Shown: one piece after another, positions 53,336 through 62,406 of the stretch
Layout of the letters: the number at the start of each line of letters is the position of its first letter
Numbering within the stretch: the first letter of the stretch is position 1
Assembly (NCBI GenBank): GCA_037969395.1
Contig: JBBKXJ010000389.1
Span: 1-64,000 of the forward strand
DNA from: JBBKXJ01 sp037969395
GTDB taxonomy: Bacteria; Pseudomonadota; Gammaproteobacteria; Pseudomonadales; JAUIET01
Direction of reading: 5' to 3'
DNA length: 64,000 bases
Translations under genes and position numbers: made by a program
The notes under the pieces: model-generated
What the model was told of the DNA's origin: nothing
The model's input: only the letters and a program-made list of their open reading frames with translations
Databases searched by the model: none

Positions 53336-53519
53336 AATTTCCTCAAAGTTCAGTGTGACGGGGCGTCTTTATATTATGAGTGTGGCGCCGAGTCAATCTA
53401 CAATGTCCACTTGCACTTGTTTGGTGAAACGAGTAACGTGCGGGGCAGTTTTTTTGGGCAAAGAATAGCCGCCCTTATCTTATAAAGCACCAATCTGGTG
53501 TTGGTAATTTCTGTCTCGA

Positions 53520-54698
53520 ATGGATACTGAACGCCGTATTTTAGTCATCGATGATGACCGTGTCGTGCGTCAAAGCATCGCGGCATATCTTGAAGATAGC
53601 GGCTTTGACGTTTTGCTCGCTGATGATGGTGCCTCCGGTCTTAATGTATACCGGCATGAACACCCCGAGCTGGTTGTGTGCGACCTGCGCATGCCGGGGT
53701 TGGATGGCATCAGCGTGCTCCATGAAATCGCCAAAGACGGCAGCGATACGCCCATTATCGTCATATCCGGTGCCGGAGTGATGGCCGATGTCGTCGAAGC
53801 ATTACGCATTGGCGCTAGCGACTATCTGATCAAGCCCATTATCGATCTCGAAATGCTTGAGCACGCGATTTCCCGTAGCCTTGAAAGTTCGGACCTAAAA
53901 AAGCAGAACGCTCACTATCGCAGCGAACTTGAGCAGGCTAACAAGGAACTGCAGTCGCATCTGCACGCTTTACAGCAAGACCAGCAGGCGGGTCGCCACG
54001 TGCAAATGCAAATGTTGCCGACCACGCCAAAAGTGATTGATAGCGTTCGTTTCGAACATAAGATTATTCCGTCACTGTATTTGAGCGGTGATTTCGTTGA
54101 GTACTTCACCGTTGGCAGCGACCACAGCGTATTTTTGATTGCCGACGTGTCTGGTCACGGCGCATCGTCAGCTTTCGTTACCGTGTTATTAAAAAATCTT
54201 GCAGCCCGGGCGCGCAGTAATTTCGGCCGCCACGCTGATCGCAGCGTACTATCGCCGGCAAAGCTGCTGGAGAGCATTAACAAAGAGCTGCTCGACACCG
54301 CACTGGGCAAGCACATCACCATGGTGGTTGCGACGCTGAATAATAAACAAAATAGCCTGCTGTACAGCATTGCCGGTCACTTGCCATGCCCGATACTGAC
54401 AACAGCAGATGAAGTAAAATATCTCGAAGGCAAGGGTTTGCCCATTGGCCTGTTTGCCGACGCGACGTATGATGAATACCAGATGGACTTGCCGCCACAA
54501 TTTCGTTTGACGCTGTTTTCCGACGGCATTCTGGAATTGCTCGAGCAACAGAGCCTGCAGGACAAGGAAAGTTACCTGCTGGATGTGGCACATAACCCGC
54601 AGCTAAGTTTGCAAGAAATAATGACTACGCTGAATCTTTCAGACCTGCAGGAAGCACCCGATGACATCGCCGTTCTTATGCTCTCCAGAGACGGGTAG
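53520..54698 (+). CDS. rssB: RssB-like response regulator with PP2C phosphatase domain
   Basis: 392 residues. Receiver domain (1-125) with Asp11-Asp12, phospho-acceptor Asp55 (CDLRMPGLDG) and Lys105 (YLIKP), a coiled linker, then a PP2C/SpoIIE-type phosphatase (about 175-392): LYLSGDFVEYF, LIADVSGHGASSAF, LFSDGILELLEQ and PDDIAVLML. The metal-binding aspartates are present, so it may be active. This matches Pseudomonas RssB and its partner RssC; it would steer RpoS turnover or stress signalling together with the STAS protein downstream. Confidence 0.9.
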   Translation: MDTERRILVIDDDRVVRQSIAAYLEDSGFDVLLADDGASGLNVYRHEHPELVVCDLRMPGLDGISVLHEIAKDGSDTPIIVISGAGVMADVVEALRIGASDYLIKPIIDLEMLEHAISRSLESSDLKKQNAHYRSELEQANKELQSHLHALQQDQQAGRHVQMQMLPTTPKVIDSVRFEHKIIPSLYLSGDFVEYFTVGSDHSVFLIADVSGHGASSAFVTVLLKNLAARARSNFGRHADRSVLSPAKLLESINKELLDTALGKHITMVVATLNNKQNSLLYSIAGHLPCPILTTADEVKYLEGKGLPIGLFADATYDEYQMDLPPQFRLTLFSDGILELLEQQSLQDKESYLLDVAHNPQLSLQEIMTTLNLSDLQEAPDDIAVLMLSRDG

Positions 54699-54706
54699 AT
54701 GACGCC

Positions 54707-55219
54707 ATGAACCAAGCCGCAGAGCCGCGCCCTGGGAAAATTTTAGCCGCCCGCCACGGTGGAACCACGGTACTTAAGTTGGTCGGCGATGTGCGCCTGA
54801 CGATGAGCACCAGCCTCGATAACTTTATCATTGCCATGTTTGACGAACCAAGCTTTGCCAGCGTCTCTATTGATCTTGGCGAAGCCGAAGGTCTCGACAG
54901 CACCACGCTCGGTTTGCTTGCCAAAATTGCCATCAGGACGCGTGGGCAATTTCAGTTCACGCCGATTTTAGTCTGCAGCGATCCAAGCATACTTAAACTG
55001 CTGGATAGCATGTGTTTCGACACAATCTTCGAAATTCGTGAACAGGCTCCCGAACAACTCAGTGATTTTGGTGAGCTACCTGTTGCTGTTTCCAGCGAGG
55101 CAGAGGTTAAGGAAAAGGTGCTGGAGGCGCATCGCTTGTTGATGGGATTAAGCGAGGAAAACGCCGAGCGTTTTCGCGAATTGGTGTGCAGTCTGGAAGC
55201 CGCGCCTACGGCGCTTTAA
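54707..55219 (+). CDS. rssC: RssC-like STAS-domain anti-sigma factor antagonist
   Basis: 170 residues. STAS domain at about 15-110 with VLKLVGDVRLTMSTSLDNFI and the phosphorylation site GLDSTTLGLLAKIA (Ser65). A helical C-terminal extension of about 50 residues follows. A switch phosphorylated by a kinase and dephosphorylated by the upstream PP2C-type regulator is the expected mechanism in this family; inferred here. Start 8 bp after rssB, one operon. Confidence 0.9.
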   Translation: MNQAAEPRPGKILAARHGGTTVLKLVGDVRLTMSTSLDNFIIAMFDEPSFASVSIDLGEAEGLDSTTLGLLAKIAIRTRGQFQFTPILVCSDPSILKLLDSMCFDTIFEIREQAPEQLSDFGELPVAVSSEAEVKEKVLEAHRLLMGLSEENAERFRELVCSLEAAPTAL

Positions 55220-55239
55220 GCGTCGTCTTAATGCCGCTT

Positions 55240-55677
55240 CTATTCTGCGGCTCTCAGCTTGGCCTGAATGAAATCCTTGTGCGAAACGTAAAGCAGGTCG
55301 GCGATCTTGCGTATGTAGTGCTCCTCGAATTTGTCCAGATGGCCGTCGGCATAGGCAACTTGCCAAAGCATAGCAATGATCTGAACCTTCTCACGCGCGT
55401 CAAACTGTTCGTTAATAACACTGGTAAACGGATACATGGAGACGGCGTCCTGCTTTTCCTGCTCCGCAAGGTCGATCAGTTCCTGCAATGCGGTTTCCTG
55501 CAGCGCAAAAGTGTTTTTCAGCGCTGCCTTGGCCGCATCGATCTCAACCGGGTCTTTGTTATAGTCAGCGTAGATCAGCTCAATTAACAGGGCGGCACTC
55601 GCCAGCTCAATTGACGGCGCCAGGTGTTTCTCGTTACCCGGCGTCGCTGAGAGAATATCTTTCAATTTATCAAACAT
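55240..55677 (-). CDS. TerB-like (tellurite resistance/DjlA-type) protein
   Basis: 145 residues, all helical. It fits the TerB-fold pattern: ELASAALLIELIYADYNKDPVEIDAAKAAL and a second half REKVQIIAMLWQVAYADGHLDKFEEHYIRKIADLLYV, the acidic helix pair that coordinates divalent metal in TerB. No membrane segment. Function in this organism unknown. Located just before tal on - and facing rssC tail to tail. Confidence 0.82.
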   Translation of the reverse strand: MFDKLKDILSATPGNEKHLAPSIELASAALLIELIYADYNKDPVEIDAAKAALKNTFALQETALQELIDLAEQEKQDAVSMYPFTSVINEQFDAREKVQIIAMLWQVAYADGHLDKFEEHYIRKIADLLYVSHKDFIQAKLRAAE

Positions 55678-55684
55678 TTAAGTA

Positions 55685-56635
55685 TTAAGCCTGTAGTAAT
55701 CTCTCAAGTTTAACCTGGTCCGCAGCGAAATTTCGTATGCCTTCGGCCAGCTTTTCGGTAGCCATCGCGTCTTCATTTTGCTGCCAACGAAAGGCGTTTT
55801 CATCAAAAGCTACCCGCGTAATCTGTTCCTGCGGCTGATCGGCGTGCAGCTGTTGCGGAAGCTCCCTTGAGTCAGCCGCCAGCTCGCTCATTAGCTGCGG
55901 ACTTATGGTCAGGCGGTCGCAGCCGGCCAGTGCTTCAATTTCACCAATGTTACGAAAGCTGGCACCCATGACGACCGTGGCATACTCATGTTGCTTGTAA
56001 TAATCATATATTTTACGCACTGAAAGCACGCCCGGGTCATTGCTGGCGTCGTATTTGAGATCGGTGTTGGCCTTATACCAGTCGAGGATGCGACCCACGA
56101 ATGGAGAGATTAGAAACACACCAGCATCAGCACAGGCCGCCGCCTGAACAAAGCTGAATAACAGCGTAAGGTTGCAATTTATATTTTCCTTTTCCAACAC
56201 TGCGGCCGCTTGAATACCCTCCCAGGTCGAGGCAATTTTGATCAGTATTCGGTCGGGGCTGATATCTTCGGCCGCATACAATTCGATGATTCTGTGCGCG
56301 CGATCTATAGTCGCCTGCGTGTTAAACGAGGCACGGGCGTCAACCTCGGTCGACACCCGGCCCGGCACAATTTGCAAAATTTCCTTGCCGATGCTGACCG
56401 CGAGTTTGTCGGCACACAACTGCAGTTGCTCGGCGTCGCTGGCACGCTGCTGCGCAGCCCATGCTTTGGCCGCGACCATCAACGGCTGATAGTGTGGCAG
56501 CGCGGCGGCTTTCAATAATAGCGAGGGGTTGGTCGTGGCATCCTGCGGCTGGTATTGTTCGATGGCCTCAATATCGCCGGTGTCGGCAACCACTACGGTC
56601 ATTTTTTTCAGTTGTTCCAGTTTGTTTGTCATCAT
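55685..56635 (-). CDS. tal: Transaldolase
   Basis: Pentose phosphate pathway, moves a dihydroxyacetone unit between sugar phosphates. 316 residues, class I type as in E. coli TalB. N-terminal NKLEQLKKMTVVVADTGDI, TTNPSLLLKAA, catalytic Schiff-base Lys133 (ILIKIASTWEGIQAA), and ISPFVGRILDWYK. Start at the first of two ATGs (56635) with an AAGAGATAG-like Shine-Dalgarno. An open frame extends upstream into dusA but is not conserved. dusA-tal-rssC order as in Pseudomonas. Confidence 0.96.
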   Translation of the reverse strand: MMTNKLEQLKKMTVVVADTGDIEAIEQYQPQDATTNPSLLLKAAALPHYQPLMVAAKAWAAQQRASDAEQLQLCADKLAVSIGKEILQIVPGRVSTEVDARASFNTQATIDRAHRIIELYAAEDISPDRILIKIASTWEGIQAAAVLEKENINCNLTLLFSFVQAAACADAGVFLISPFVGRILDWYKANTDLKYDASNDPGVLSVRKIYDYYKQHEYATVVMGASFRNIGEIEALAGCDRLTISPQLMSELAADSRELPQQLHADQPQEQITRVAFDENAFRWQQNEDAMATEKLAEGIRNFAADQVKLERLLQA

Positions 56636-56648
56636 GCTATCTCTTGAT

Positions 56649-57632
56649 TTACGTTGTTTGAGCAACGCCGACCAGCGCATATGCCTCTTCCAACAGCTGG
56701 ATTGAGGCAGTGTCTTTGTGGACATTCTCGCTGATATGGCGACGAAAGCGGCGCGCCCCTGGTTGCCCGTGAAATAAGCCCAACACGTGTTTGGCGGTAT
56801 GCTTAAGCGCTGTGCCGGATTGCAACTGCTGTGCGGCATATTCAAGGTAGCCGGCGAAAACCTGTTCCCGGCTCGGTGTAGTGCGCGCCACACCAAATAC
56901 TCGACTGTCTACCTCGGCGAGTATGTAAGGGTCGTAGTAGGCAGTGCGACCGAGCATGACACCGTCTACTTCAGTGAGATGTTGCAGAGTATCTTCCAGC
57001 GTAGTGATACCGCCGTTAATCACAATGTCGAGCTGCGGAAATAACGTTTTAATGCGATACACGGTAGCATAATCCAGCGGCGGTATCTCACGATTCTGGC
57101 GTGGGCTCAAACCCTGCAGCCAGGCTTTGCGCGCGTGAATAATAAAGTTTTGACAGCCGCTGTTGGCGACCGTTGCAATAAAATGCGGCAACGCCGTATG
57201 CGGTTCCTGCTGATCGACGCCGATACGGCATTTGATAGTAACCGGAATATCGACCGCCGCCTGCATGGCCGTAAAGCATTCGGCAACCAGTTCGGCATTC
57301 AGCATCAAACACGCGCCAAAACTGCCCGACTTTACCCGGTCACTCGGGCAGCCCACGTTCAGATTAACCTCGTCGAACCCGTGTTGCTCGGCGAGGGTGG
57401 CGCACGCTGCCAGTTTCGCCGGATCGCTGCCGCCCAGCTGCAGAGCCAGTGGATGTTCCGCCGGGTCATACGCCAGCAGCCACTGCGGATCACCGCGCAG
57501 CAGGGCTTCGGCAGTGATCATCTCAGTGTATAGCAAAGCATGCCGACTGAGCAGGCGCAGCAGATAGCGGTCGTGGCGGTCGGTCAGGTCCATCATTGGA
57601 GCAACGCAAAAGCGTCTGTTGAGGCTTGTCAT
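56649..57632 (-). CDS. dusA: tRNA dihydrouridine synthase DusA
   Basis: FMN enzyme that makes dihydrouridine at positions 20 and 20a. 327 residues. RFCVAPMMDLTDRHDRYLLRLLSRH, ALQLGGSDPAKLA, VNLNVGCPSDRVKSGSFGACLM with catalytic Cys95, IKCRIGVD, IHARKAWLQGLSPRQNREIPPL and INGGITTLEDTLQHL. The DusA subtype is clear from LNVGCPSDRVKSG. Its stop is 13 bp before the tal start, so the two are probably one transcript. Confidence 0.96.
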   Translation of the reverse strand: MTSLNRRFCVAPMMDLTDRHDRYLLRLLSRHALLYTEMITAEALLRGDPQWLLAYDPAEHPLALQLGGSDPAKLAACATLAEQHGFDEVNLNVGCPSDRVKSGSFGACLMLNAELVAECFTAMQAAVDIPVTIKCRIGVDQQEPHTALPHFIATVANSGCQNFIIHARKAWLQGLSPRQNREIPPLDYATVYRIKTLFPQLDIVINGGITTLEDTLQHLTEVDGVMLGRTAYYDPYILAEVDSRVFGVARTTPSREQVFAGYLEYAAQQLQSGTALKHTAKHVLGLFHGQPGARRFRRHISENVHKDTASIQLLEEAYALVGVAQTT

Positions 57633-57814
57633 ATAGCGCGAAATAGCAATGGCGTAACTGCTATTTTATATATTCCGTGGTATCAGGCAAAGCCTGGTTT
57701 GAGCAGCGTGTCTAAACGACAAAGTATTTGAAGTACAGATATGCTGCACTATGCAAACGCAAGAGCCCTGGCCATCCACCGCTGCGCTTGCTACATATCG
57801 AGGGCTGGGCAGAG

Positions 57815-57887
57815 TGTCGACAAGGCAATTAATTCACGCGTTTTGTATATAATGTCGACAGTTCACCGCAATCGGTAGTGATATAAT
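57815..57887 (+). promoter_or_regulatory. Promoter region of the diguanylate cyclase gene with TGTCGACA palindromes
   Basis: Two perfect 8-bp palindromes TGTCGACA lie at 57815-57822 and 57853-57860, 38 bp apart. TATAATGTC occurs at 57848-57856 and again at 57882-57890; either could be a -10 box, the first overlapping the second palindrome. A -35 is not clear. The rest of the 288-bp gap between dusA and this gene shows no other gene. The paired palindromes are a candidate operator. Confidence 0.45.
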
Positions 57888-57920
57888 GTCACCGCACTGG
57901 CCGAACCGTTAAGTCACAGC

Positions 57921-58775
57921 ATGCAATTTTTACCCAACTTTATTGCCCACGCTCTTGTTATTGCAGGCATAGGCATTCTCATTGTTGCGATGCGCTCCAT
58001 TCGCAAGATCGCGCGCGGGCTGGCACCGCAAGATGCCTTGTACAAATGGCATTTATTAACCGCGATTGTGGTTTTTCTGATTTTCGAATACTGCATTTAT
58101 CTCGCTGTTCAGCTAACAGCCGGCGCGGCAGATATCTTCCTCTCCACTATTTTCTTCTTCACTGCATGCTTTATTTATATCGTCGGCAGACTGTCAATTG
58201 AAACGACGTTCGATCTGCGTCGTCTGGAAGTGCTGGAATACGAAAGCAACACCGATGCACTCACCAAACTCTACAATCGGCGCTACCTTGACCGATCGCT
58301 GGCCGATGCCGTGTCGTTTGCGCAGCGATATAAGCTGCCGCTGTCGGTGTTGTTGATCGATGCCGATCATTTCAAACAGATTAACGATAATCATGGCCAT
58401 CACACCGGCGACCTGGCCCTGATCGCGTTGGCCGAGACGATTGCTGATACGGTGCGCGAGAATGATGTGGTCGCGCGCTACGGCGGCGAAGAGATTACCG
58501 TGATGACGCCAAATACCGCAATCGAACATGCGGTGGAATTGGCCGAGCGATTACGCCGTAAAATTGAAGTGTCAACGGCCGTGCCGGCGGGTAAGAACAG
58601 CGAGACCGAGACCGTGCCACTCCGAGTAAGCATTGGCGTTGCCAGCCTGAGTACAAAAATACAGGATGCGAAATCCTTGCTCAGCAGTGCCGACGAGGCG
58701 CTCTATCACGCCAAACTCAGCGGTCGTAATCGGGTTTCCATCGCGGTGCCACTGGCGGCGGGCAATGCGGCCTAG
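57921..58775 (+). CDS. Membrane-bound diguanylate cyclase (GGDEF domain)
   Basis: 284 residues. Three predicted membrane helices (about 10-25, 44-64, 70-92) without a sizeable periplasmic domain, a short linker, then a GGDEF domain (about 105-280): DALTKLYNRRYLDR, DADHFKQINDNHGHHTGD, signature RYGGEEI, and VSIGVASL near the end. The signature has Ile instead of Phe (GGEEI). The I-site RxxD (REND) lies five residues before it, so product inhibition by c-di-GMP is expected. It pairs with the nearby PilZ protein as part of c-di-GMP signalling, but no operon link exists. Confidence 0.9.
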   Translation: MQFLPNFIAHALVIAGIGILIVAMRSIRKIARGLAPQDALYKWHLLTAIVVFLIFEYCIYLAVQLTAGAADIFLSTIFFFTACFIYIVGRLSIETTFDLRRLEVLEYESNTDALTKLYNRRYLDRSLADAVSFAQRYKLPLSVLLIDADHFKQINDNHGHHTGDLALIALAETIADTVRENDVVARYGGEEITVMTPNTAIEHAVELAERLRRKIEVSTAVPAGKNSETETVPLRVSIGVASLSTKIQDAKSLLSSADEALYHAKLSGRNRVSIAVPLAAGNAA

Positions 58776-58876
58776 CATACGAAATATCTGTAGAGAAAGC
58801 GTTTAAGAAACAATAAAGTATCGGTCAAACTTATTGTAGTATCTAGCTATTTATTTTCTGGACCGCTTTAAATCGA

Positions 58877-60610
58877 TCAGGAATGGGTCGCAGCACTTTT
58901 ATACAGAGCAGGCAATGCGGCCTCCACTTTTCGCTTACGACTATGTTGCTGTTTGCGCCAGTGCTGCAAACCGGTGTTCAAGCTAATAAAATCGAAGTCG
59001 GCAGCGGCGTCCTGCGTGCTATACAGGGTACGGTCAAGCTCGCCCAATTGGCGTTGCAGCTGGTCATCATTGCAGCGCTGACTAATATCAGACAACGCGC
59101 TAATAGATTCGCTGTTCCAGAAAATTCGTGCCCAGTCAATTAGCGCGGTGCGCACTGCCTTCGGTTGGCGTTGTTCGCAGGCGCTGGCTATGCTGGCGAA
59201 CATCTGCGCTTCGCTGCTGTTGGTAGTAATCGCCTCGTTGCCCGCAGGCCGGCTGATTATCTTACGTAAATAAAACACGTAGAACAGCGTGAGTAACCAG
59301 CCGAAGGCGAACAGCGCTGCGCTATAAACCCAGATTGTCGATGCCTTTGGCGCGGGTTGCTGTGCGGCCTCTGCGGCAGGCGTCGTCGTTGGATCAACCG
59401 CGGTGACAGCGGGTGGCTGCGCTACTGTCGGCTGGACTGCGCTACCGCCCAGTAGCGGCAGCTGCTTGGCAGGAATAACCGCTACCTCTTGCTCGTTGGT
59501 TTTTGTATTCCACCACGGCAGGCGTATCTCCGGTAGCTGCAGCGCAGCGCCTGCGCTGGCAATAATCGCGACACTTTCAACGCGAGTGCCGGTAATGCCG
59601 CCGAGTGACGGTTCGTCGCTGGTCTCCGCCTGGTCCGGATACTGCTGCGCGTTGGCGATATCCTGCATGTCTAGTGGCGGTACTTGAGCGGCTTGCAGTC
59701 CTTCAGTTGTGACCGTAATGGTGCGCGTGATGGGCTCGCCAATACGTAACTGGTCGGGATCTTTACTCCAGCTTTCTACCATGCTCAGATTTTCAGCCGG
59801 TAACCAGTGTTTCGCCGAGTAAGCCGCGGCTTTGGGTTTAACTTTGACGTTATGTTCCTGGCTGCGGGCGCGCACCGTTTTGCCGCGCGTTGCGCCGAAC
59901 GCTGAGTAGCCCCGCTGGCCGCTAAGGCGCGCGCTAAAGATTTGCGGCGGAATGTGCAGCTGCCCGCTGCGCTGAGGAAATATCGCGTACTTAACTTCGT
60001 GGACGTTATAGCGCATGGTTTTGATAGTAGTCTCGTACGAGGCTTCGTTCAGCCTGCTGACCAACGCATCCTTAATTTCCAGGTCGTCGAGTTCAGCGCC
60101 GCGCGCGATGGCGACTGCATAATATATTCTTACCGTAAGAATTAACTGCGCCTGTACAAAGACTTCATTTTTCGCAACTTCTGATTCCAGAAATACCGGG
60201 TCAGTGCCGGCGCGCTGCGACGGGGGTGGTGCGTCGCTCACCTGCACCACTACAGACTCAGTGGCTTCGTCGCCGACCTCAATCGGTGGTATAACCAGAT
60301 CACCGGCACGTTTCGGTGCCAGATCGATATGCCATTCCATAGAAGATTCGGCGCGGCCATTGACGATACTGTGTTGACTGCTACGGCTGGTGCCCAGCAC
60401 TTCAAAATCTTCCTCCAGCGCCGATAAGTCGGGGCTATCAAATGCCGACCCCTCGCTGCTGCGAATAGTCAGCGACAAACTGTCGACAATGCTGATTTTA
60501 TCGCGATCGACAAACGCTTTAACGCCGGCGGCAAAGGCTGATTGACCGACCAGCACACCCACTAGCAAAAAAGCGGTAAGCAGATATTTACCAGGGCTGG
60601 CTGGACTCAT
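58877..60610 (-). CDS. batD: BatD-like protein (aerotolerance operon)
   Basis: 577 residues from the ATG at 60610, which overlaps the upstream BatB-BatC gene by 23 bp. Signal peptide (LLTAFLLVGVLVGQSAFA), then beta-rich periplasmic domains (about 30-430) with VDRDKISIVDSLSLTI and FVQAQLILTVRIYYAV, one transmembrane helix (about 455-478, IWVYSAALFAFGWLLTLFYVFYL, split here) and a cytoplasmic C-terminal region. It matches the BatD family (oxygen tolerance) by position and layout. Exact role is unknown; it probably acts with the VWA proteins at the inner membrane. Confidence 0.88.
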   Translation of the reverse strand: MSPASPGKYLLTAFLLVGVLVGQSAFAAGVKAFVDRDKISIVDSLSLTIRSSEGSAFDSPDLSALEEDFEVLGTSRSSQHSIVNGRAESSMEWHIDLAPKRAGDLVIPPIEVGDEATESVVVQVSDAPPPSQRAGTDPVFLESEVAKNEVFVQAQLILTVRIYYAVAIARGAELDDLEIKDALVSRLNEASYETTIKTMRYNVHEVKYAIFPQRSGQLHIPPQIFSARLSGQRGYSAFGATRGKTVRARSQEHNVKVKPKAAAYSAKHWLPAENLSMVESWSKDPDQLRIGEPITRTITVTTEGLQAAQVPPLDMQDIANAQQYPDQAETSDEPSLGGITGTRVESVAIIASAGAALQLPEIRLPWWNTKTNEQEVAVIPAKQLPLLGGSAVQPTVAQPPAVTAVDPTTTPAAEAAQQPAPKASTIWVYSAALFAFGWLLTLFYVFYLRKIISRPAGNEAITTNSSEAQMFASIASACEQRQPKAVRTALIDWARIFWNSESISALSDISQRCNDDQLQRQLGELDRTLYSTQDAAADFDFISLNTGLQHWRKQQHSRKRKVEAALPALYKSAATHS

Positions 60611-62405
60611 CGTAATATTCCTGTCGTTGTCGATTTTGCTCGTACTGATAGCGAAATTTATTGCGTAGCAAGCCGCCCGGATCATCCGGCACTTTGCGTA
60701 GCCACTGCTGTAGCGCTTGCTGCTGCTCCGTTTCTGACTCTGTCTCTGTCTGCGCTTCGGCTTGTTGTGAGTCGTCTGCCTGTTGCTTATCGTTTGCGGC
60801 CTGTTGCTGCTCGCTTTGCTGCTGTTGTTCTTTCTCCTGTTCTTGCTGCGCATCAGAGTCGCTGCTCTGTGCTCGCTGTTGCTCTTCCTCCTGCGCGTTT
60901 TGCTGGCCGTCTGACTGTTGCTGCTTGCTATTCTGCTGTTGTTGTTTTGATTCCGCGTTTTGCTGGTCTTGCTGATCGCTATTCTGCTGTTGCTGCTGGC
61001 CTTCGTCTTTTTGTTCGTTTTCCCCGTCGTCCTGATTCTGCTGTGGTTCCTGCTGCTGCTGTTGTTTTAACAGATCTTCAACCAGCTTTTTATTAAATGC
61101 GGCGTCTTCGTTGTTCGGCTGCTGCTCAAGGGCCTGAGAATAAAGGTCGATGGCCTCCGCTAGTTTTCCTGCCTTGGCTAAAGCGTTAGCCTGATTATAC
61201 TTGCTGCTGCCAGCGAACAGTTCGGCGGCAGCGGCGTAGTCGCCGGCCTTATATTTCGCGCTGGCTTTCCAGTCCTGATCTTTGAACAGCTCGGCGGCGC
61301 GCTCGGCTTCACCCTCGGCCAGCGCTTCGCTGCCGCGCTGGTTTTTGTTGGACCACAGGTCGGCCCACTCCAGTGCGTAACCAGGTTGCGGCGCTTGCAC
61401 TAACACCAGCACAACAATAGTCAACAGCCAGCCGCGACGGAATGCTAGCAGGGCGATGGGCAGCAACAGCAGCACCAGGCCTGCGCCGGCGTCGCGCCAT
61501 ACGTCAAACTCGCGGTCAACCTCCCGCGTCTCGCTGTGGCGCTCAAAGTCAGTAGCTAATAATTTTTCAATATCCTGCGGGCCGATCTGTAACTCGCTGT
61601 AGCGGCCGTCGGTGCGCTTACGGAGCTGCTTGAAGTTATCTACCGTTAGTTGCGGCACGACTATCTCGTCAGACTCATCTTGAAAAAAACCGCCCTGTGG
61701 CAGCGGAATGGGGCCACCTTCGCGTGTGCCTACAGCCAAAATAGACAGCTCCAGGTTGTCGCCCAATGCCTTGCTGATGCGGTCAATATCTTTTTTCAGT
61801 ATGCCGTCGCTGACTAGCAGCAGGCGGGCGTGGCGCAATCCTGCATCGTGCAATAGCTGTTGACCAAGTTTTACCGCGAGGTCAGGTCGGCTGCCCAGTT
61901 TCGGCATGATTTCCGGTGTCAATGCCGGCACCATGGCGGCGATGGTCGCGGCGTCGTCGGTGAACGGTACCACTGTGTGGGCATCACCAGCGTACGCGAC
62001 CAACGCCGTCAGGCCTTCGTTGCGGCGTTGTAGTATGTCTTTGATTTTATGCTGGGCGCGGGTGATACGGGCGGGCTTGATGTCGCCGGCGCGCATCGAC
62101 AAACTCAGGTCCAGCGCGACTAGCAGCGCATCTTCAGATTGCTGCACCGGCTGCGGCAGCTTTTCCCAGGCAGGGCCGGCGAGGGCGATAATAGCCAGCG
62201 TCAGCGCGGCAGCCAACACATACACGGGCCACTTGCCCGATTTGGCGGGCGCCTGGTCCAGCAAATGAGTGATCAAACGCGGGTCAATTATTTTTTGCCA
62301 GCCAGACTCGTGTGCCAGCCAATGCCAGGCGGCCCAAATGACCGCCAGCGCTGGCACTACTAGCCAGAAAAATCCGGGTCGCAGAAAATGCAGTTGTTCG
62401 ATCAT
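60588..62405 (-). CDS. BatB-BatC fusion: VWA and TPR protein with Gln-rich tail
   Basis: 605 residues. Two N-terminal helices, then a VWA domain (about 90-290) with the MIDAS motif DLSLSMRAGD and VSDGI, a further helix pair (about 310-345), and tetratricopeptide-like repeats (about 360-435, KYKAGDYAAAAELFAGSSKYNQANALAKAGKLAEA split here). The final 150 residues are mostly Gln, Glu, Asp, Ser and Asn, with runs of up to five Gln. BatB and BatC are separate genes in Bacteroides; a joined form is known in gammaproteobacteria. It starts 1 bp after the batA stop. Confidence 0.9.
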   Translation of the reverse strand: MIEQLHFLRPGFFWLVVPALAVIWAAWHWLAHESGWQKIIDPRLITHLLDQAPAKSGKWPVYVLAAALTLAIIALAGPAWEKLPQPVQQSEDALLVALDLSLSMRAGDIKPARITRAQHKIKDILQRRNEGLTALVAYAGDAHTVVPFTDDAATIAAMVPALTPEIMPKLGSRPDLAVKLGQQLLHDAGLRHARLLLVSDGILKKDIDRISKALGDNLELSILAVGTREGGPIPLPQGGFFQDESDEIVVPQLTVDNFKQLRKRTDGRYSELQIGPQDIEKLLATDFERHSETREVDREFDVWRDAGAGLVLLLLPIALLAFRRGWLLTIVVLVLVQAPQPGYALEWADLWSNKNQRGSEALAEGEAERAAELFKDQDWKASAKYKAGDYAAAAELFAGSSKYNQANALAKAGKLAEAIDLYSQALEQQPNNEDAAFNKKLVEDLLKQQQQQEPQQNQDDGENEQKDEGQQQQQNSDQQDQQNAESKQQQQNSKQQQSDGQQNAQEEEQQRAQSSDSDAQQEQEKEQQQQSEQQQAANDKQQADDSQQAEAQTETESETEQQQALQQWLRKVPDDPGGLLRNKFRYQYEQNRQRQEYYDESSQPW

Positions 62406-62406
62406 G

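Noticed and set aside
60661..60975. Cys/Ser-rich 104-codon frame on + opposite the Gln-rich tail
   Set aside because: The cysteines come from antisense reading of CAG/CAA-rich codons; no leader or context for a cysteine-rich peptide.
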